A DNA stretch of 64,000 nt. Source: Actinomycetospora lemnae (GTDB lineage: Bacteria > Actinomycetota > Actinomycetes > Mycobacteriales > Pseudonocardiaceae). How positions within the stretch are numbered: the first letter of the stretch is position 1; each line of letters opens with the position of its first letter. The stretch spans positions 124,001 to 188,000 of the forward strand of contig NZ_JAQZAO010000010.1 in the NCBI RefSeq assembly GCF_028737315.1, written 5' to 3'. The translations under genes and the position numbers were made by a program. The notes beneath the pieces were generated by a model. It had not been told where the DNA came from and ran no database searches. It saw nothing but the letters and a program-made list of their open reading frames with translations. Positions 35,692 to 43,899 of the stretch are shown here, piece after piece.

Positions 35692-36042
35692 ATGGGCGAT
35701 CTGGCACCGGCGCTCGTGGTGCTCGGCATCGGCGTCCTCCTGGTCATCGCGCTCCGGACGCTGGCGCGGGCCGCCGCCGTGGCGCCGCCACTGGAGAACG
35801 TGCTGCCCCACGCCGGCGGGTTGCCACCTCTCGAGCACCCCGTCTCCCGGTTCCACGTCCGCTGGTACGTCGTGACCATGGTGTTCCTGGCCTTCGACAT
35901 GGAGATGATCTTCATGTACCCCTGGACCCTGGTCGTCGTCCAGCGGGGACCGGCGTCGGTGGTCGAGATGTTCGGCTTCCTCGCGCTGCTCATGGCGGGT
36001 GTGGTCTACGCCTGGCGCGAAGGTGCGCTCCGATGGACCTGA
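35692..36042 (+). CDS. nuoA: Complex I subunit A homologue (NuoA)
   Basis: 116 residues. ATG 35692 follows GGGAGGTGGGAG, better placed than the GTG nine bases earlier. It has three helices and the NuoA hallmark FHVRWYVVTMVFLAFDMEMIFMYPW, with Asp/Glu pairs in helix 2. In complex I, NuoA contacts the quinone-module interface. It overlaps the next gene by ten bases. It starts an operon that encodes membrane-arm subunits only. Confidence 0.9.
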   Translation: MGDLAPALVVLGIGVLLVIALRTLARAAAVAPPLENVLPHAGGLPPLEHPVSRFHVRWYVVTMVFLAFDMEMIFMYPWTLVVVQRGPASVVEMFGFLALLMAGVVYAWREGALRWT

Positions 36043-37142
36043 GGACAGCGCTCCTGCGAGCGGCCGTCGCGAGGCCCCACGTGCTGGTCGTCGGCGGGGT
36101 GGGGACCGACCGGCTCCGGGCGCGCGTCGAGCAGGAGGTCGCGCGCCGGCGGTGGCCGGTGGCGACGGCACCGGCCGACACGGACGTCGTCGTGGTCGTC
36201 GGACGGCCGGGCCCGGAGCTCGGCGCGGTGATCGAGGACGTCTGGGTCGGGGTGCCCGCCCCCCGGGCGCGGGTGCAGGTCGTCGACGAGCACGAGATCG
36301 TCCCGGGTCTCGACGAGACCGTCGGGACCCTGGGCGACCTCGACGCGCAACGAGCTCTCGCGGGTCGCGACGGGTCCCGCCCGACACGGGCCGCCTCTCC
36401 CAGCGTCGACGAGGACGACGAGCAGCACGAGCACAGCGCGCACGATGACCACGGCGCCGAGCACGGCACCGAGCACGGCACCGAGCACCACCACCACGGC
36501 GGAGGCACCGAGCTTCCCGGCGGGCTGGCGATGGCCGATCTGGCCGAGGATCGCGACGGGCTCGCCCTCGACCAGCTGCACGTCCCCCTCGGGCCGGTGC
36601 TGCCGGAGTGGCCGAGCGGACTCGTCGTCGACGTCGCCCTCCAGGGCGACGTGATCCAGGACGCCCGGGCGCGCTTCCTCGACGTCGAGGCCGGGGAGGC
36701 CGTCGAGCGCCTGCCCGACGCGGCCCGCGCGCTGACGTCGGTCGCCCGGGTCCTCGCCCTCGCCGGCTGGTCCGGGCCGGCAGCCCGCACGCGCGGCCTG
36801 CGCGACCGGGTGCTCTTCGGCGAGGGCGACACCGCGCACGTCGCCGACGAGCTGGACGCTCTCCGCCGCCGCGTCCACCGCTCCCGCGTCCTGCCCTGGG
36901 TGCTCGGGTCCAGGAAGAGCAGCCGGGGCGCGGTCCTGGACGCGCTCGAGGAGAAGTTCTCGTCGGCCCGGGCCGCCCTCGGCGGGGGCGGCGAGCACCG
37001 GCCGACGACCACCGACCTCCCCGCGCTGGACGCCCGGCTCGTCGGCGCCGAGTTCGCCGCGGCGAGGCTGATCGTCGCCGCCGCGAACCCGGCGCCGCAG
37101 CCCGCTCTCGCCGAGCCGACGAGCACGGAGGGTGCGTCGTGA
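36033..37142 (+). CDS. Cysteine-free NuoB/NuoD-like adaptor protein with His-rich linker
   Basis: 369 residues from ATG 36033. Residues 40-90 (TDVVVVVGRPGPELGAVIEDV) resemble the Rossmann-like core of NuoB around its ADV-IVAGT segment. Residues 160-215 (LHVPLGPVLPEWPSG then VALQGDVIQDA) resemble the NuoD start LGPQHPATHGVLRL-LDGE, but the GPQHP-HG histidines are lost. There is no cysteine anywhere, so the N2 Fe-S cluster of NuoB cannot form. The linker (residues 126-155) is acidic and His-rich, ending HHHH, and is encoded by 12-base direct repeats. It occupies the position of nuoBCD and overlaps nuoH by GTGA. I infer a redox-inactive cap or metal-binding regulator for the membrane arm. The homology claims rest on short segments. 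Confidence 0.7.
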   Translation: MDLRTALLRAAVARPHVLVVGGVGTDRLRARVEQEVARRRWPVATAPADTDVVVVVGRPGPELGAVIEDVWVGVPAPRARVQVVDEHEIVPGLDETVGTLGDLDAQRALAGRDGSRPTRAASPSVDEDDEQHEHSAHDDHGAEHGTEHGTEHHHHGGGTELPGGLAMADLAEDRDGLALDQLHVPLGPVLPEWPSGLVVDVALQGDVIQDARARFLDVEAGEAVERLPDAARALTSVARVLALAGWSGPAARTRGLRDRVLFGEGDTAHVADELDALRRRVHRSRVLPWVLGSRKSSRGAVLDALEEKFSSARAALGGGGEHRPTTTDLPALDARLVGAEFAAARLIVAAANPAPQPALAEPTSTEGAS

Positions 37143-38080
37143 GCACCGCACTGCCGCTCGGTGGGGCGGCCCTCCTGCCGGGCCTGCTGCTGGCCGTCAC
37201 CTGGGCCGCGGTCGCCGCCGACGCCGTCGCCGCCGGACGGGCAGCGGGACGACCCGTGTCCTGGACGGTGGCCCTCGGGCTCCCCGGGCGCGAGGCGGTC
37301 CGGCTGCTCGTGGGACAGCGTCGCCGCACCGCGGCGGGCGACGAGCTGCTGCGCGGGATCGGCGGCGCCGCCCTCCTCGTCGCTGCGCTGATGGCGGCCG
37401 CGGTCCTCCCGCTGGGCCTGCGGCCGGTCGCCGACCTCGGCCCCGGGCTCGTGTGGTTCAACGCGATGGAGGTCGTCGCGTGGGCGGCGGTGTGGCTGGT
37501 CGGGTGGGGCGCCAACAGCACCGTGTCCCTGATCGGCGGCTACCGGTTCGTGGCCCAGGGCCTGGCCTACGAGCTCCCGCACATGTTCGCGCTCATCACC
37601 GCGGCGGTGGGGGCGCAGAGCCTCCGCGTCACCGACGTGGTGGCGGCCCAGCAGGGCCTGTGGTTCATCGTGATCATGCCGGTGGCGTTCGTGGCCTTCC
37701 TGCTCAGCGCGGCGGCCATGGCCTTCTGGGGTCCGTTCGACGCACCGGTCGGCCGGGACGTCGCCGGCGGCGCGGCGGCGGAGCTCTCCGGGGTCGACAG
37801 GCTCGTGTTCAGCACCGGGCGGTGGCTGCTCCTCGTCGCCTCCTCGGCGATGGCGGTCCCGCTGTTCCTCGGTGGAGGGCACGGTCCGTGGCTCCCGGCG
37901 TGGGCCTGGGTGCTGGTCAAGACCCTCGCCGTCCTCGGGGTGCTCATCGTCCTGCGGCACCGGGTCCCGACGATCCGCATGGAGCGGTGGACGGAGTTCT
38001 CGTGGGTCGTCCTCGTTCCCGCGACGATCGCCCAGGCCCTCGTCGTGACCCTGGTCGTCCTCGGCCGAGGAGGCATCTGA
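37139..38080 (+). CDS. nuoH: Complex I subunit H homologue (NuoH)
   Basis: 313 residues from a GTG overlapping the adaptor stop, with eight or nine helices. The family region GGYRFVAQGLAYELPHMFALI keeps the functional Glu145. The quinone-site loop that normally reads RAPFDLPEAE-ELVAGY-TEYSG is changed to FWGPFDAPVGRDVAGGAAAELSG (about residues 196-218), losing several of the conserved acidic residues. NuoH normally couples quinone reduction to proton transfer; with that loop altered and no NuoB cluster present, quinone chemistry is doubtful. Confidence 0.88.
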   Translation: MSTALPLGGAALLPGLLLAVTWAAVAADAVAAGRAAGRPVSWTVALGLPGREAVRLLVGQRRRTAAGDELLRGIGGAALLVAALMAAAVLPLGLRPVADLGPGLVWFNAMEVVAWAAVWLVGWGANSTVSLIGGYRFVAQGLAYELPHMFALITAAVGAQSLRVTDVVAAQQGLWFIVIMPVAFVAFLLSAAAMAFWGPFDAPVGRDVAGGAAAELSGVDRLVFSTGRWLLLVASSAMAVPLFLGGGHGPWLPAWAWVLVKTLAVLGVLIVLRHRVPTIRMERWTEFSWVVLVPATIAQALVVTLVVLGRGGI

Positions 38081-38081
38081 C

Positions 38082-38645
38082 GTGATCACCATCGCCCTGT
38101 TCGGCGCCCTCGCGGTGACCGCGGTCGTCGCCGGCGCGCTCGTCTTCCGCGTCGACTCGATGGCGCGGGCGACGTTCCTGCTGCTGCTGTCGTTCCTGGC
38201 GGTCGCCGGCCTCGTCCTGATGACCGGGCTGCACTACCTCGGCCTGGTCATCGTCCTCATGATGATCATCGAGATGGTCGTCATGGCCGTGTTCATGATC
38301 ATGTACATGATGAACCCGGCCGGGCTCATGCCGATGTCGATGTTCCACAACACCCGAGGGTCCGCCGTCGTCGCGGCGACGACCTTCGTCGCGCTGGCCG
38401 GGGGCGCGCTCCTCGTCGACTGGCCCGTGCGAGGGGGCCGGCCGGCACCGGACCTCACGATGGCGCTCGGCGAGAGCCTCATGGGCGGCCAGATGCTCAC
38501 GATGATGACCCTGGGCGTCACCCTGTTCGCCACGATCGTCGGCACGGTCGTGCTGGCCACCGGCCGGGGTCGGTACGACCGCCTGGGCGACGAGCTCGAC
38601 GCGCCGGAGTCCGACGACCGGGACCGGGGCGGTGTCGGGCGATGA
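38082..38645 (+). CDS. nuoJ: Complex I subunit J homologue (NuoJ), methionine-rich
   Basis: 187 residues from GTG 38082, one base after the nuoH stop. It has five helices in NuoJ order, with GLHYLGLVIVLMM at the usual third-helix position. Residues 60-87 hold eleven methionines plus Glu64 (LMMIIEMVVM, FMIMYMMN, GLMPMSMF), where normal NuoJ has VYAGAV and aliphatic residues. Methionine ladders of this sort occur in Cu(I)/Ag(I) transporters. The third helix of NuoJ is the hinge of the E-channel, so the change sits at a functional point. Confidence 0.88.
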   Translation: MITIALFGALAVTAVVAGALVFRVDSMARATFLLLLSFLAVAGLVLMTGLHYLGLVIVLMMIIEMVVMAVFMIMYMMNPAGLMPMSMFHNTRGSAVVAATTFVALAGGALLVDWPVRGGRPAPDLTMALGESLMGGQMLTMMTLGVTLFATIVGTVVLATGRGRYDRLGDELDAPESDDRDRGGVGR

Positions 38646-38947
38646 CCCTGCAGGCCTTCCTCGTCGTCGCCGCGGCGCTGGTCTCCGTCGGACTGTTCGG
38701 GGCGCTCACGCAGCAGTCCATCGTCATGGTGATGATGGGCCTGGAGCTCCTGCTCAACGGCGTCATCCTCGCCGCGGCCGCGTTCTGGTACTTCCTGGCA
38801 CCGGCCGGCACGGAGGGCCAGGTGCTGATCGTCGTCGTCGTCACGGCGATGGCCATCGAGATGGCGGCCGGCTTCGCGGTCACGACCGCGATCTACCGGG
38901 CCAAGCGCATCGACATGACCGACGACGCCGCCGAGCTGCGGGGCTGA
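38642..38947 (+). CDS. nuoK: Complex I subunit K homologue (NuoK)
   Basis: 101 residues, ATG overlapping the nuoJ stop (ATGA). It has three helices with the two conserved membrane glutamates, in VMMGLELLLNGVIL and in MAIEMAAGFAVTTAIYR. It is close to standard NuoK, suggesting the proton path between NuoJ and NuoN is kept. Confidence 0.92.
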   Translation: MTLQAFLVVAAALVSVGLFGALTQQSIVMVMMGLELLLNGVILAAAAFWYFLAPAGTEGQVLIVVVVTAMAIEMAAGFAVTTAIYRAKRIDMTDDAAELRG

Positions 38948-38949
38948 CC

Positions 38950-40764
38950 ATGAGTGCTCTCCTCGTCGCCCTGCTCCTCGTCCCCCTCGCCGGCGGGACC
39001 GCGCTGATCGTGGTGCGCCCTCCGCGCGGCGCCGTTCCCGCGGGACTCCTGGTCGCCGCGACGACCGTGGGCCTGGCGGTGGCCGCCGCCGTGCAGCGCC
39101 CGCAGGGTCACCTCCCGCTCTTCGAGGGCGTCGCCGCCGGCTTCGCGGTGGACGACCTCTCGGCGGTCATGGTCGTGCTCGTCGCCGTCGCCCTGCTCGC
39201 GGTGCTGGCCTTCGCCGCGGGCGAGCCGGCACTGGGCTCGGGCCGTTTCGTCGGCCTCGTGCTGGTCTTCGCCGGCGCGATGCTGGCGACGGTCACCGCG
39301 ACCACCCTCCCGCCCTTGCTCGCGGCGTGGGAGGTCATGGGCGCGACCAGCTGGGCGCTCATCGCCCACCACACCGGCGACCCGGCGGCGGCCCGCGGCG
39401 CGAGGACGGCGTTCCTGACCACGCGCACCGCGGACCTCGGTCTCTACCTCGCCGCGGGCGCGGTCCTCGCCGGCGGCGTCCCGACCCTCGCACTCGACGC
39501 GTTGCCCGTCGTCGCGGGCGGATGGCAGGACGTCGCCGTCGCCGGCATCGTGGTCGCCGCGCTCGGCAAGTCCGCGCAACTGCCCTTCAGCTTCTGGCTC
39601 TCGGGCGCCATGCACGGTCCGAGCCCGGTGTCGGCGCTGCTGCACTCGGCGACCATGGTCGCCGCCGGGGCCTACCTGCTCCTGCGGACGACGGCGGGGC
39701 TGGACGCGACCGGATGGGCCGGGCCGCTCGTGGCGTGGGTCGGTGCGGGCACCGCCCTGCTGCTCGGTCTCGTCGCGCTCGCGCAGAGCGACCTCAAGCA
39801 ACTGCTCGCCGCGTCGACCTCGGCGCAGATCGGGTTCATGGTGCTCGCCGCCGGGGTCGGCGCCGTGCCCGGCGGGGTGCTGCAGACCGTCGCGCACGCC
39901 GCCACCAAGAGCCTGCTCTTCCTGGTGGCCGGCGCGTGGCTCGTGCGCGTGGGTACTCGTCGGCTCGACGACCTCCGTGGGGCCGCGCGCCGCCACCCGG
40001 TGCTCGGCGCGGCCTTCACCGTCGGGGCCGTGACGCTCGCCGGGGTCCCACCGACCGGCCTGTGGGTGAGCAAGGACGCCGTCCTGGCCGGCGCCCTCTC
40101 GAGCGGGCCCGCCCTGTACACCCTCGGTCTGGCCGCCGGTCTCGTCTCGGCGGGCTACGCCGCCAAGGCCCTCTGGTTCGTCTGGCGTCCGTCGCCCGCC
40201 GGCACCGACGACGCCGCGGTCGGGCGCGTCGGGGTGCGGGTCCAGGCCGTCGTGGCCGTGACGCTCGCGGTGGCCGCCGCCGCGGCGGGGCTGCTCGCCC
40301 TCGGTCCGGACATCCTGCGCCCCGACCCGGCACCGAGCGGCCTCGAGCTCCTCGTCTCCGGAGCGATCGCCGTCGTCGGCGTCGGGCTGACGTGGCTCGT
40401 GGCCGGTCGGCTCCCCGCGCCCGCCCTGCTCCGGTCGTGGCTGGGCCTCGAACGCGTCGCCGTCGCCGTCGTCGTCCGGCCGGCCCTGCGGCTCGCCACC
40501 GCCCTCGCCCGCCTCGACGACGCGCTCCACCAGCGCGTCGTGCTCGGAGCGGGGCGCGGCGCGGTCCGCGCCGCCGACGCCGTCGATCGACACGTCGAGC
40601 GCGGTCTCGACCGGGGCGTCGACGGCGTGGCGGCCGGCGCCCGAGCCCTCGGCCGCACCGCCCGCCGCCCGCAGACGGGCCGGCTGCACCAGTACTACGC
40701 CCAGGCCGCCGTCGGGTTCGGCCTGCTGGCGGCCCTCGCCGTGCTCCTGATCGGGGTGAGCTGA
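38950..40764 (+). CDS. nuoL: Complex I subunit L homologue (NuoL), antiporter-like
   Basis: 604 residues from ATG 38950. It has the antiporter fold with helix-5 Glu128 (LLAAWEVMGATSWALI) and helix-7 Lys207 (GKSAQLPFSFWLSGAMHGPSPVSALLHSATMV). The C-terminal third contains a long charged, probably lateral helix (about residues 500-585, with many Arg/Asp) and a final helix, like the arm-spanning helix HL of NuoL. All expected proton-channel residues I can check are present. Confidence 0.9.
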   Translation: MSALLVALLLVPLAGGTALIVVRPPRGAVPAGLLVAATTVGLAVAAAVQRPQGHLPLFEGVAAGFAVDDLSAVMVVLVAVALLAVLAFAAGEPALGSGRFVGLVLVFAGAMLATVTATTLPPLLAAWEVMGATSWALIAHHTGDPAAARGARTAFLTTRTADLGLYLAAGAVLAGGVPTLALDALPVVAGGWQDVAVAGIVVAALGKSAQLPFSFWLSGAMHGPSPVSALLHSATMVAAGAYLLLRTTAGLDATGWAGPLVAWVGAGTALLLGLVALAQSDLKQLLAASTSAQIGFMVLAAGVGAVPGGVLQTVAHAATKSLLFLVAGAWLVRVGTRRLDDLRGAARRHPVLGAAFTVGAVTLAGVPPTGLWVSKDAVLAGALSSGPALYTLGLAAGLVSAGYAAKALWFVWRPSPAGTDDAAVGRVGVRVQAVVAVTLAVAAAAAGLLALGPDILRPDPAPSGLELLVSGAIAVVGVGLTWLVAGRLPAPALLRSWLGLERVAVAVVVRPALRLATALARLDDALHQRVVLGAGRGAVRAADAVDRHVERGLDRGVDGVAAGARALGRTARRPQTGRLHQYYAQAAVGFGLLAALAVLLIGVS

Positions 40765-40765
40765 C

Positions 40766-42271
40766 GTGCTCTCCGTCGTCGTGTTCCTGCCCGTCGTCGT
40801 CGCGCTCGGCCTCGCCGCGCTCCCGGCCACGAGCGCCCCGCGCCGCTACACCGTCCCGTGGGTGGTGACCGGGCTCGTGCAGCTCGCGCTCGTCGCGATC
40901 ATGTGGCTGCGGCTCCCCGCCGGCGGCTACGGGTTCGTCGAGCAGGTCGCCTGGATCCCGAGCGCTGGCATCTCGTACCACCTCGGCGTCGACGGGCTCT
41001 CGCTCCCGCTGGTGGCGATGACCGTCGTCGTGTTCACCGCGGCCGCGGTCTACTCGCTGCGCGAGGACCGGCGTCCGAAGTCGTACGTGGTGCTGTTCCT
41101 GGCGCTGCAGACCGTGAGCGTCGGCGTCTTCGTCGCCCTCGACCTGATCCTGTTCTTCCTGTTCTTCGACCTGTCGATCGTGTTCATGTACTTCGTCATC
41201 GCGGGCTGGGGTCACGGCTCCAGGGCACGCTCGGCGGCCCTGACGTTCTTCCTCTACACGTTCCTGGGCTCGCTGGCGCTGCTGCTCGGCTTCATCCTGA
41301 TCTACCTCGCCGCGACGCCCCACACCTTCGACATCCCTGCCCTCGCCGCGCAGAACCCGCTGGCGGCCGGCGGCCCCGCCGCCGGGGCGGCGCTCCTCGC
41401 CGTCGGGCTCGGGCTCGCGGTGAAGACCCCGCTCGTCCCGTTCCACACCTGGCTGCCGCCCGCACACACCGAGGCCCCGGCCGCGGGCTCGGCCGTGCTC
41501 GCCGGCGTGCTGCTGAAGATGGGGACCTACGGCTTCGTCCGCATCGCCATGCCTCTGCTGCCCGCGTCGTGGCGGCAGTTCGCCGGCGTGGTCGTGGTGC
41601 TGGGCGTGGTGTCGGTGGTCTACGGCGCGATGGTCGCGCTGGCGCAGACCGACCTGAAGCGCATGATCGCCTACACGTCGGTGAACCACATGGGCTACGT
41701 GCTGCTCGGCGTGGGCGCCGCCGGCCTGGTCGCCGACTCCGACGCGCAGGCACGCCAGCTCGCGACGACCGGTGCGGTGACCCAGATGGTGTCGCACGGG
41801 TTGATCACCGGAGCGCTCTTCCTGCTCGCCGGCGCGTTGCACGACCGCGGCCGCACCTACGACATGGGCGCCTACGGCGGTCTGGCGGCCCGCACGCCGC
41901 GGTTCGCCGGCCTGTTCGCGGTGGCCGCCTTCGCCTCGCTCGGACTCCCCGGCTTCTCCGGGTTCATCGCCGAGTTCCAGATCTTCACCGGCGCGCTCGG
42001 CGCGACACCGGTGGCGACCGCCATCGCCGTCACCGGCATCCTCATCACGGCCGGGCTGTTCCTGGTGGCGCTCTCCCGGATGCTGCTCGGGGAACTGCGC
42101 CATCCCGACGCACCCGGCACGCCCCGGCCCTTCCCCGACCTCCGGGCTCGGGAGCTCGCGGCCATCGTGCCGCTGCTCCTGCTGGCCACCCTGATCGGAC
42201 TCCTGCCGCGGACGTTGCTCGACACGATCGAGCCGGCATCCCGCGTGCTCAACGAGCTGGTCGCGCGATGA
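40766..42271 (+). CDS. nuoM: Complex I subunit M homologue (NuoM), antiporter-like
   Basis: 501 residues from GTG 40766, one base after the nuoL stop. It has fourteen helices with HLGVDGLSLPLVAMT, the Lys helix VKTPLVPFHTWLPPAHTEAP and TDLKRMIAYTSVNHMGYVLLG. The helix-5 acidic residue is Asp135 (LFFDLSIVFMYFVI) instead of the usual Glu, a conservative change. It overlaps a 17-codon ORF that bridges to nuoN. Confidence 0.92.
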   Translation: MLSVVVFLPVVVALGLAALPATSAPRRYTVPWVVTGLVQLALVAIMWLRLPAGGYGFVEQVAWIPSAGISYHLGVDGLSLPLVAMTVVVFTAAAVYSLREDRRPKSYVVLFLALQTVSVGVFVALDLILFFLFFDLSIVFMYFVIAGWGHGSRARSAALTFFLYTFLGSLALLLGFILIYLAATPHTFDIPALAAQNPLAAGGPAAGAALLAVGLGLAVKTPLVPFHTWLPPAHTEAPAAGSAVLAGVLLKMGTYGFVRIAMPLLPASWRQFAGVVVVLGVVSVVYGAMVALAQTDLKRMIAYTSVNHMGYVLLGVGAAGLVADSDAQARQLATTGAVTQMVSHGLITGALFLLAGALHDRGRTYDMGAYGGLAARTPRFAGLFAVAAFASLGLPGFSGFIAEFQIFTGALGATPVATAIAVTGILITAGLFLVALSRMLLGELRHPDAPGTPRPFPDLRARELAAIVPLLLLATLIGLLPRTLLDTIEPASRVLNELVAR

Positions 42272-42321
42272 CCGCCACCGCCACACCCTCACCGGTCGAC
42301 CGCCGGGAGCAGCCATGGTGA
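42268..42321 (+). CDS. 17-codon bridging ORF between nuoM and nuoN (possible coupling peptide)
   Basis: ATG 42268 overlaps the nuoM stop (ATGA). The frame reads MTATATPSPVDRREQPW and its TGA (42319-42321) overlaps the start region of nuoN (ATG 42315). This would hand ribosomes from nuoM to nuoN. It could equally be a by-product of the short spacer; no conserved feature is seen. Confidence 0.35.
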   Translation: MTATATPSPVDRREQPW

Positions 42322-43721
42322 TGATGAACGAGGACCCCACCACCCTCGTCCCGGAGCTGGCCCTGCTCGCCGGAGCCGTCCTCGCCGTCCTCGTCGGAGT
42401 GTGGACGCCACGCCGCCGGCAGGGGCGCGTGCGCGTCCTCGCCCTGCTCGCCGTCGGCGTCGCCCTGGTCGCGACGGGCATCGCGGCCACGAAGCCGCCG
42501 AGCACCACCTTCGACACCTACGTCCTCGACACGACGACCCACGCCGTCCGCGCGATCGTCCTCGTCGCGGTGGCCCTGATCCTGTGGTGGTCACGCGACG
42601 CCGTGGCGGCCCACCCGCGCGAGAGCGAGTTCACCGCGCTCGTCCTGCTCGGTGGCCTCGGAGCGGTCCTGATGGCCGGCGCCGGTGACCTCCTGTTGCT
42701 CTTCGCCGCGTTCCTGCTCGCGAGCGTCCCGCTCTACGCCCTCGCCGGCTGGGCCAAGACCGGGGCGACGACCGAGGCCGCACTGAAGTACTACCTCTCC
42801 GGCGCCTTCGCCGGGGTCACCATGCTCGCCGGCACCACCCTGCTCTACGGGGCCGCCGGGACCACCGGCTACGAGGCCCTCGCGGAAGGGCTCGCGACGG
42901 GAGCCGCGGCACCCGCGGCGGTGGCACTCGTCGCCGTGCTCGCGGGTCTGGCGTTCAAGGCCGGGGCCGTGCCGGCGCACTTCTGGGTCCCCGACGTCAC
43001 CGACGGGACGCCGCCGGCCGTCGCCGCCGTCCTGACCACGATCCCCAAGATCGGTGCCCTGGCCGCCGTGTGGCGGCTGCTCCTGGCGGTACCGGAGGCG
43101 ATCGTGCCGTGGCCCCTGCTCGTCGCGGTCATCGCGGCCATCAGCATGACGCTCGGCAACCTCGCCGCGTTCGCCCAGACGTCCGTCCTGCGGCTGCTCG
43201 CCTACTCGACGGTGTCCCAGGTCGGCTACGTGCTGGTGATCATCGCGGTGGCCGCACGCACCCCCCAGGCCCAGCCGGCGCTCCTCTTCTACCTGGCCGC
43301 CTACGCCCTCACCAACGTCGGGGCCTTCGCGGTGGTCGCGGCACACCCTGCTCGCACCATCGACGAGTTCCAGGGGCTCGGCCGCCGGCGTCCCCTGCTC
43401 GCGATCGCGCTCGTCGTCTGCCTGCTCGGACTCGTGGGCACACCTCCCACGGCCGTGTTCGTCGGCAAGCTCACCGCCTTCACGGCCGCCTTCGACGGCG
43501 GCATGGCCTGGCTCGCCGTCCTCGCGGCGGTCAACACCGTGGCGTCGCTCTTCTACTACCTGCGCTGGATCGCGCCGGTGTTCCGCGCGCAGGCACAGGA
43601 GCCACCGGAGGACACGGGCGAGTCCCGGACCGCCCGCTCCGGCGCCGTCACCGCCGCGGCGCTCTCCGTGGTCCTCGGCGTCGCCGCCGGCCTGGTCCTG
43701 CCCCTGTTCACCACCTCCTGA
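42315..43721 (+). CDS. nuoN: Complex I subunit N homologue (NuoN), antiporter-like
   Basis: 468 residues from ATG 42315, with CGGGAGC upstream. It has fourteen helices and the NuoN pattern, including Lys215 (GLAFKAGAVPAHFWVPDVTDGTPPAV) and LRLLAYSTVSQVGYVLV. The helix-5 Glu of the ELLSIPLY motif is replaced: the equivalent position is Leu134 in FAAFLLASVPLYALAGW. Loss of this Glu should disable or modify one proton channel. It is the last membrane-arm gene; 174 bases then separate it from the multicopper oxidase. Confidence 0.9.
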   Translation: MVMMNEDPTTLVPELALLAGAVLAVLVGVWTPRRRQGRVRVLALLAVGVALVATGIAATKPPSTTFDTYVLDTTTHAVRAIVLVAVALILWWSRDAVAAHPRESEFTALVLLGGLGAVLMAGAGDLLLLFAAFLLASVPLYALAGWAKTGATTEAALKYYLSGAFAGVTMLAGTTLLYGAAGTTGYEALAEGLATGAAAPAAVALVAVLAGLAFKAGAVPAHFWVPDVTDGTPPAVAAVLTTIPKIGALAAVWRLLLAVPEAIVPWPLLVAVIAAISMTLGNLAAFAQTSVLRLLAYSTVSQVGYVLVIIAVAARTPQAQPALLFYLAAYALTNVGAFAVVAAHPARTIDEFQGLGRRRPLLAIALVVCLLGLVGTPPTAVFVGKLTAFTAAFDGGMAWLAVLAAVNTVASLFYYLRWIAPVFRAQAQEPPEDTGESRTARSGAVTAAALSVVLGVAAGLVLPLFTTS

Positions 43722-43863
43722 CGGGCCAGGAGGACGCCGGGCCGCGGGCCGATGCGGCGCGCGGCTCCGTCACCGGGACCAGCGCCTCGGCCGAGTCGGG
43801 CCGTCCGGCCCTCAGCCACCAGCGCCCGGTGGTCCAGCCTGCGCGACGACGAGAGGAGTCGTC

Positions 43864-43899
43864 ATGCGGGATCGCCACCTCCACGGCCGGCCGCGATGA
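43864..43899 (+). CDS. 11-codon upstream ORF before the multicopper oxidase
   Basis: GAGAGGAG, a strong ribosome binding site, precedes ATG 43864. The frame reads MRDRHLHGRPR and its TGA overlaps the oxidase ATG (ATGA at 43896). Translation of the oxidase thus probably depends on this leader peptide. Other ribosome signals for the oxidase ATG itself are poor, which supports the uORF. Confidence 0.5.
   Translation: MRDRHLHGRPR

Noticed and set aside
36421..36500. 12-base direct repeats, considered as a CRISPR or iteron
   Set aside because: Only two to three imperfect copies without spacers, in frame within gene X, encoding the His-rich EHGT linker.
36033..37142. Calling protein X an ordinary NuoB, NuoC or NuoD
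   Set aside because: It lacks the NuoB cysteines and the NuoD quinone-site histidines; only short segments resemble these subunits, so a normal complex I role is not supported.
35644..37521. Minus-strand 625-codon frame over nuoA, X and nuoH
   Set aside because: Arg/Pro/Ser-rich without domains; opposite three genes with clear overlaps and family patterns.
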